A stretch of 64,000 nt of DNA from contig CP134874.1 of NCBI GenBank assembly GCA_037318855.1, positions 372,598 through 436,597 of the forward strand, in the 5' to 3' direction. The notes under the pieces are model-generated. The model was not told the origin of the DNA and ran no database searches. It saw only the letters and a list, made by a program, of their open reading frames with translations. Each line of letters opens with the position of its first letter. The stretch's first letter is position 1. Shown one piece after another: positions 61,127 through 64,000 of the stretch. The stretch comes from Candidatus Sedimenticola sp. (ex Thyasira tokunagai). Lineage in GTDB: Bacteria; Pseudomonadota; Gammaproteobacteria; Chromatiales; Chromatiaceae. A program made the position numbers and the translations under genes.

Positions 61127-64000
61127 CTATCCTTCATTAAAATTTTTATTCAACAGACTTTGAAATGCTTCCTCTGGCAACGGCTTGCTGAATAAATACC
61201 CCTGAGCCAGATCGCACCCCTGTTCTGCAAGGAAATCTCGTTGTGCTTCAGTTTCCACACCCTCGGCAACAATGGACAACTGCATGCTTTTACCCAAAGC
61301 GATCACCGCTTTTGCTATCGCCAAATCATCTTTATCGTCAGGAATGCCTCGAACAAAGGACTGGTCGATTTTCAGATTATGGACAGGTAACTGTTTCAAA
61401 TAACTTAGAGAAGAGTAGCCAGTACCAAAATCGTCGATGGCAAGCTTAAGCCCCAATCTATTCAAGCAATTCAGAGTCTGAATGCCTTGCTCTGCCTGTG
61501 TCATGATAAAGGTTTCAGTCACTTCCAGTTCCAGATAACGGGGATCGAGCTCTGTTTCTTCCAGAACCTGCGTCACCGTCTCTAACAGATGTCCCTCTTG
61601 AATCTGCTGGCCTGCCACGTTGACACTCATGGATTGGAGAGGATATCCAGCTACCTGCCAGCGTTGCATCGCTTTACAAGCGGTACGTAAAACCCACTCT
61701 CCGAGGGAGATAATCAGACCGCTTTCCTCTGCCAGTGGAATGAACTTATCCGGTGAAATCATCCCCCTTTCAGGGTGATTCCAGCGTACCAACGCTTCGG
61801 CTCCTATCAACTGGCCATCTTGAAAGGAAAACTGTGGTTGGTAATGAAGGACCAACTGATCTTCATTGATAGCCCCGGAGAGCTCTCGTTCCAACACCAC
61901 TCGTTCCAAAGCTTGTGTGGTCAATTCATCGGTATAAAACTGGTAGCGGTTGCGGCCCAATTCTTTAGCTCGATACATTGCTGCATCGGCATTCCTGATG
62001 ATGGTGTCCACATCATGACCATCTTCTGGGTAGATGCTGATACCAATACTGAAGCTCACAAGTAATTCCTGACCATCTACCTCAACCGGAACCTCCATAG
62101 CCTTGATAATCTTTTGCGCCACATGTGCCGCGTCCTCCGGGTTTGTGAGGGACTCGAGTACGATTGTGAATTCATCTCCCCCCAACCTGGCCACCGTGTC
62201 TCCCTCACGAACCTGAGCAACCAAGCGTCTTGCTACGGTTTGCAAAAGTTTGTCACCAACCGGGTGACCCATGCTGTCATTAATGAGCTTAAAACGATCC
62301 AGATCCAAAAAAAGGACAGCAACGTTTTGTTTTTCTCTGTGTGCCCGTTGAAGAGCATGAGTACTGCGCTCCTGAAACAGTAAGCGGTTTGGTAGATCAG
62401 TAAGGATGTCGTAGTGGGCCAGATGACGGATCCGCTCTTCTGAAAGTTTACGTTCACTGATATCACTAAAGACGCTGATGTATTGAACAATCTCGCCCTG
62501 CTGATTCTTCACTGCACTGATATTCTGCCAGACAGGGAACACCTCACCACTCTTACGACGGTTCCAGATCTCTCCCTCCCATACTCCCCGCTCTTTCAAC
62601 TGAGTCCAGAAATTCTGGTAAAAGGCCTCATCATGGCGGTCTGATTTTATGATTTTTGGAGTGGCTCCTATGACCTCTTCCATCGAATAGTCAGTAATGG
62701 CGCTAAAGGCTGGATTAACTCTTAAAATGATCGCCTTATGATCGGTGATCATGATCCCTTCAGCCGTGTTAGCAAATACACTTTCTGATAGTCGCATACT
62801 CTCTTCGGCCTGTTTCTCCCGGGTTATATCTCTGATCGTAGCCACCATTTCCCTGGGTCTGCCATCATCCCATTCCAGCAACTCTCCACGATGAACAACG
62901 GTAATTACAGAGTCATCATCCCGAATCACCCGGTGTTCGAGTTCAAAATGAGAAAGTACCCCTTTCCGTACATTACCTATGGCCCGCTCCACAGAAGCAC
63001 GGTCGTGAGGATGAACAAAGTTGAGTATGCCGACTATAGAAGGTGGTGATGCAGATGGTTTGAGGGTAAAAAGGCGAGCACACTCAGCAGACCAGAACAT
63101 TTCATCCGTCTCCAGATTGCCGTTCCAGCTCCCCAGCTTGGCGATACTCTGGGCCTGGGTTAATCGTTCCTGATTCATCTGGAGTTCCAGAGTTTTTTCA
63201 GTGACCAGCCGTTCAGTCCGTTGCTGACGCCCCTGCAGGCTGATAATAAAGGCCAGTAACAATCCCATGAACAACACGCCACTGATCAGAACAACCATAG
63301 ATCCGTATTGGGTATGACCGGCCAGATAGGAGTCACCGGCCAGGATTTCAAACTGCCACTGACGTCCTGCAAAAGGAAATTCTGCTTTCCAGTGTAATCT
63401 ATCACCACGCAGTTCCGGGGCCACTTCCATCTGGGCACTGCTGTATAGATCGGCTCCATCATCCACAAAGAGGATTTGTTCCTCTACAGGAGCATTTATA
63501 TCCCTGAGGATTAACGTCAATTCTTCTGTGTCATGATCCGCAAGAGCCGTCGCAATCACATCACCAATACGTAACACTCCAACTGTGTATCCAGTTAGAT
63601 TATCGATATGCTCCTGAAGAGTGTTTAGAGGGCTATTCTTCTGATAGACAGGCTCAAATAACAAAACACCGTATTGGTTACCCATTTCCTGAACCAGCCT
63701 AATACGACCTGTAGCAACACTCTTTCCTGTATTACGGGCTTGTTCCAGAGCTTCTTGGCGTATTGGATTTGAAGCTACATCAAATCCCAGAGCATTTTTA
63801 TTTCCCTCCATTGGTTCAATATAAAGAACCGTTACATATTCATCACGCTGACTGGCTGGAACTAACACACCTGTCGAACTAAGTTCCTTAATCTGAAAGT
63901 TAGGAAAATTATTGGTCCTGACCTGGCTCTCAAAGGTTTCTCTTTCCTCATGAGAGATCCGTGGATTCCATGACAGAGCATGAATTCCACTATGACGTTC
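61127..64000 (-). CDS. CHASE-PAS-GGDEF-EAL cyclic-di-GMP protein, 5' truncated by window edge
   Basis: The frame is open to base 64000, so the start lies beyond the right edge; the GTG at 63868 is inside the CHASE domain and is not the start. Order: CHASE sensor (HALSWNPRISHEERETFE, ASQRDEYVTVLYIEP), a membrane helix (VVLISGVLFMGLLLAFIIS), two PAS domains (LTQAQSIAKLGSWNGNLE; SESVFANTAEGIMITDHKAI), GGDEF (the active-site RLGGDEFTIVLE), and EAL (LIGAEALVRWNHPERGMI, DDFGTGYSSLSYLKQLP and EGVETEAQRDFL). Both catalytic motifs look complete (GGDEF and EAL), so cyclase and phosphodiesterase activity are both possible. The input is an extracytoplasmic signal. Confidence 0.9.
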   Translation of the reverse strand, partial: ERHSGIHALSWNPRISHEERETFESQVRTNNFPNFQIKELSSTGVLVPASQRDEYVTVLYIEPMEGNKNALGFDVASNPIRQEALEQARNTGKSVATGRIRLVQEMGNQYGVLLFEPVYQKNSPLNTLQEHIDNLTGYTVGVLRIGDVIATALADHDTEELTLILRDINAPVEEQILFVDDGADLYSSAQMEVAPELRGDRLHWKAEFPFAGRQWQFEILAGDSYLAGHTQYGSMVVLISGVLFMGLLLAFIISLQGRQQRTERLVTEKTLELQMNQERLTQAQSIAKLGSWNGNLETDEMFWSAECARLFTLKPSASPPSIVGILNFVHPHDRASVERAIGNVRKGVLSHFELEHRVIRDDDSVITVVHRGELLEWDDGRPREMVATIRDITREKQAEESMRLSESVFANTAEGIMITDHKAIILRVNPAFSAITDYSMEEVIGATPKIIKSDRHDEAFYQNFWTQLKERGVWEGEIWNRRKSGEVFPVWQNISAVKNQQGEIVQYISVFSDISERKLSEERIRHLAHYDILTDLPNRLLFQERSTHALQRAHREKQNVAVLFLDLDRFKLINDSMGHPVGDKLLQTVARRLVAQVREGDTVARLGGDEFTIVLESLTNPEDAAHVAQKIIKAMEVPVEVDGQELLVSFSIGISIYPEDGHDVDTIIRNADAAMYRAKELGRNRYQFYTDELTTQALERVVLERELSGAINEDQLVLHYQPQFSFQDGQLIGAEALVRWNHPERGMISPDKFIPLAEESGLIISLGEWVLRTACKAMQRWQVAGYPLQSMSVNVAGQQIQEGHLLETVTQVLEETELDPRYLELEVTETFIMTQAEQGIQTLNCLNRLGLKLAIDDFGTGYSSLSYLKQLPVHNLKIDQSFVRGIPDDKDDLAIAKAVIALGKSMQLSIVAEGVETEAQRDFLAEQGCDLAQGYLFSKPLPEEAFQSLLNKNFNEG

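Overview
The window is a piece of a gammaproteobacterial chromosome. The evidence is the set and order of housekeeping genes: lptD-surA-pdxA, apaG-apaH, dusB-fis next to purH-purD, accBC-aroQ beside prmA, dsbD-cutA, a PadR-controlled RND pump, and VPLPA/PEP-CTERM-type sorting tails on exported proteins. An inferred amino-sugar pair (gnnA/gnnB-like) with a stand-alone lpxA, and many REP-like palindromes, would fit a sulfur-oxidising or other environmental gammaproteobacterium. No 16S or marker gene is present to fix the genus, and no rRNA or tRNA gene was recognised.

Layout. 0-2.1 kb: two exported proteases with C-terminal sorting tails. 2.2-9 kb (minus): homoserine O-succinyltransferase with a P-loop ATPase, then an RND pump operon (padR, membrane fusion protein, pump). 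9-15.2 kb: rlmI, an XRE regulator, lgt-thyA, a tandem pair of unannotated 39-residue acidic proteins each with its own promoter and hairpin, a MITE-like inverted repeat, folA, apaH, apaG. 15.4-19.6 kb: an exported ankyrin protein, gnnA/gnnB-like genes and hisC. 19.8-22.6 kb: an AT-rich array of three integron-type cassettes without an integrase (CALIN-like), the middle cassette interrupted by an IS3-family element. 22.9-29.1 kb: pdxA, surA, lptD and a divergent amgK-like kinase.

29.2-42.6 kb (minus): purD, lpxA-like, purH, fis, dusB, a zinc-ribbon/DUF3426 membrane protein, prmA, accC, accB, aroQ, a TlpA-like lipoprotein, a DsbD with a duplicated N-terminal domain, and cutA. 42.6-47.1 kb: an AT-rich TonB-dependent receptor gene cut by a degenerate IS4-like element. 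47.9-53.1 kb: a second exported ankyrin protein, a Lon-like protease gene cut by a frameshifted IS3-like element, and a host-attachment-type protein. 53.4-59.8 kb (plus): an amino-acid dehydrogenase, a three-gene 2-oxoacid:ferredoxin oxidoreductase and an acyl-CoA ligase, which read as an amino-acid to acyl-CoA pathway. 59.8-64 kb: a YbaK-type deacylase, FxsA, and a CHASE-PAS-GGDEF-EAL protein that runs off the right edge.

How it fits together. The core genes are intact, while three genes (a cassette lipoprotein, a TonB receptor and a Lon-like protease) have been broken by insertion sequences, two of which are themselves decayed. The usual lptD-surA-pdxA-rsmA-apaG-apaH-folA block is split by about 7.7 kb of accessory DNA, and rsmA is not found in the window. 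The most novel-looking items are the paired 39-residue proteins and the integrase-less cassette array.
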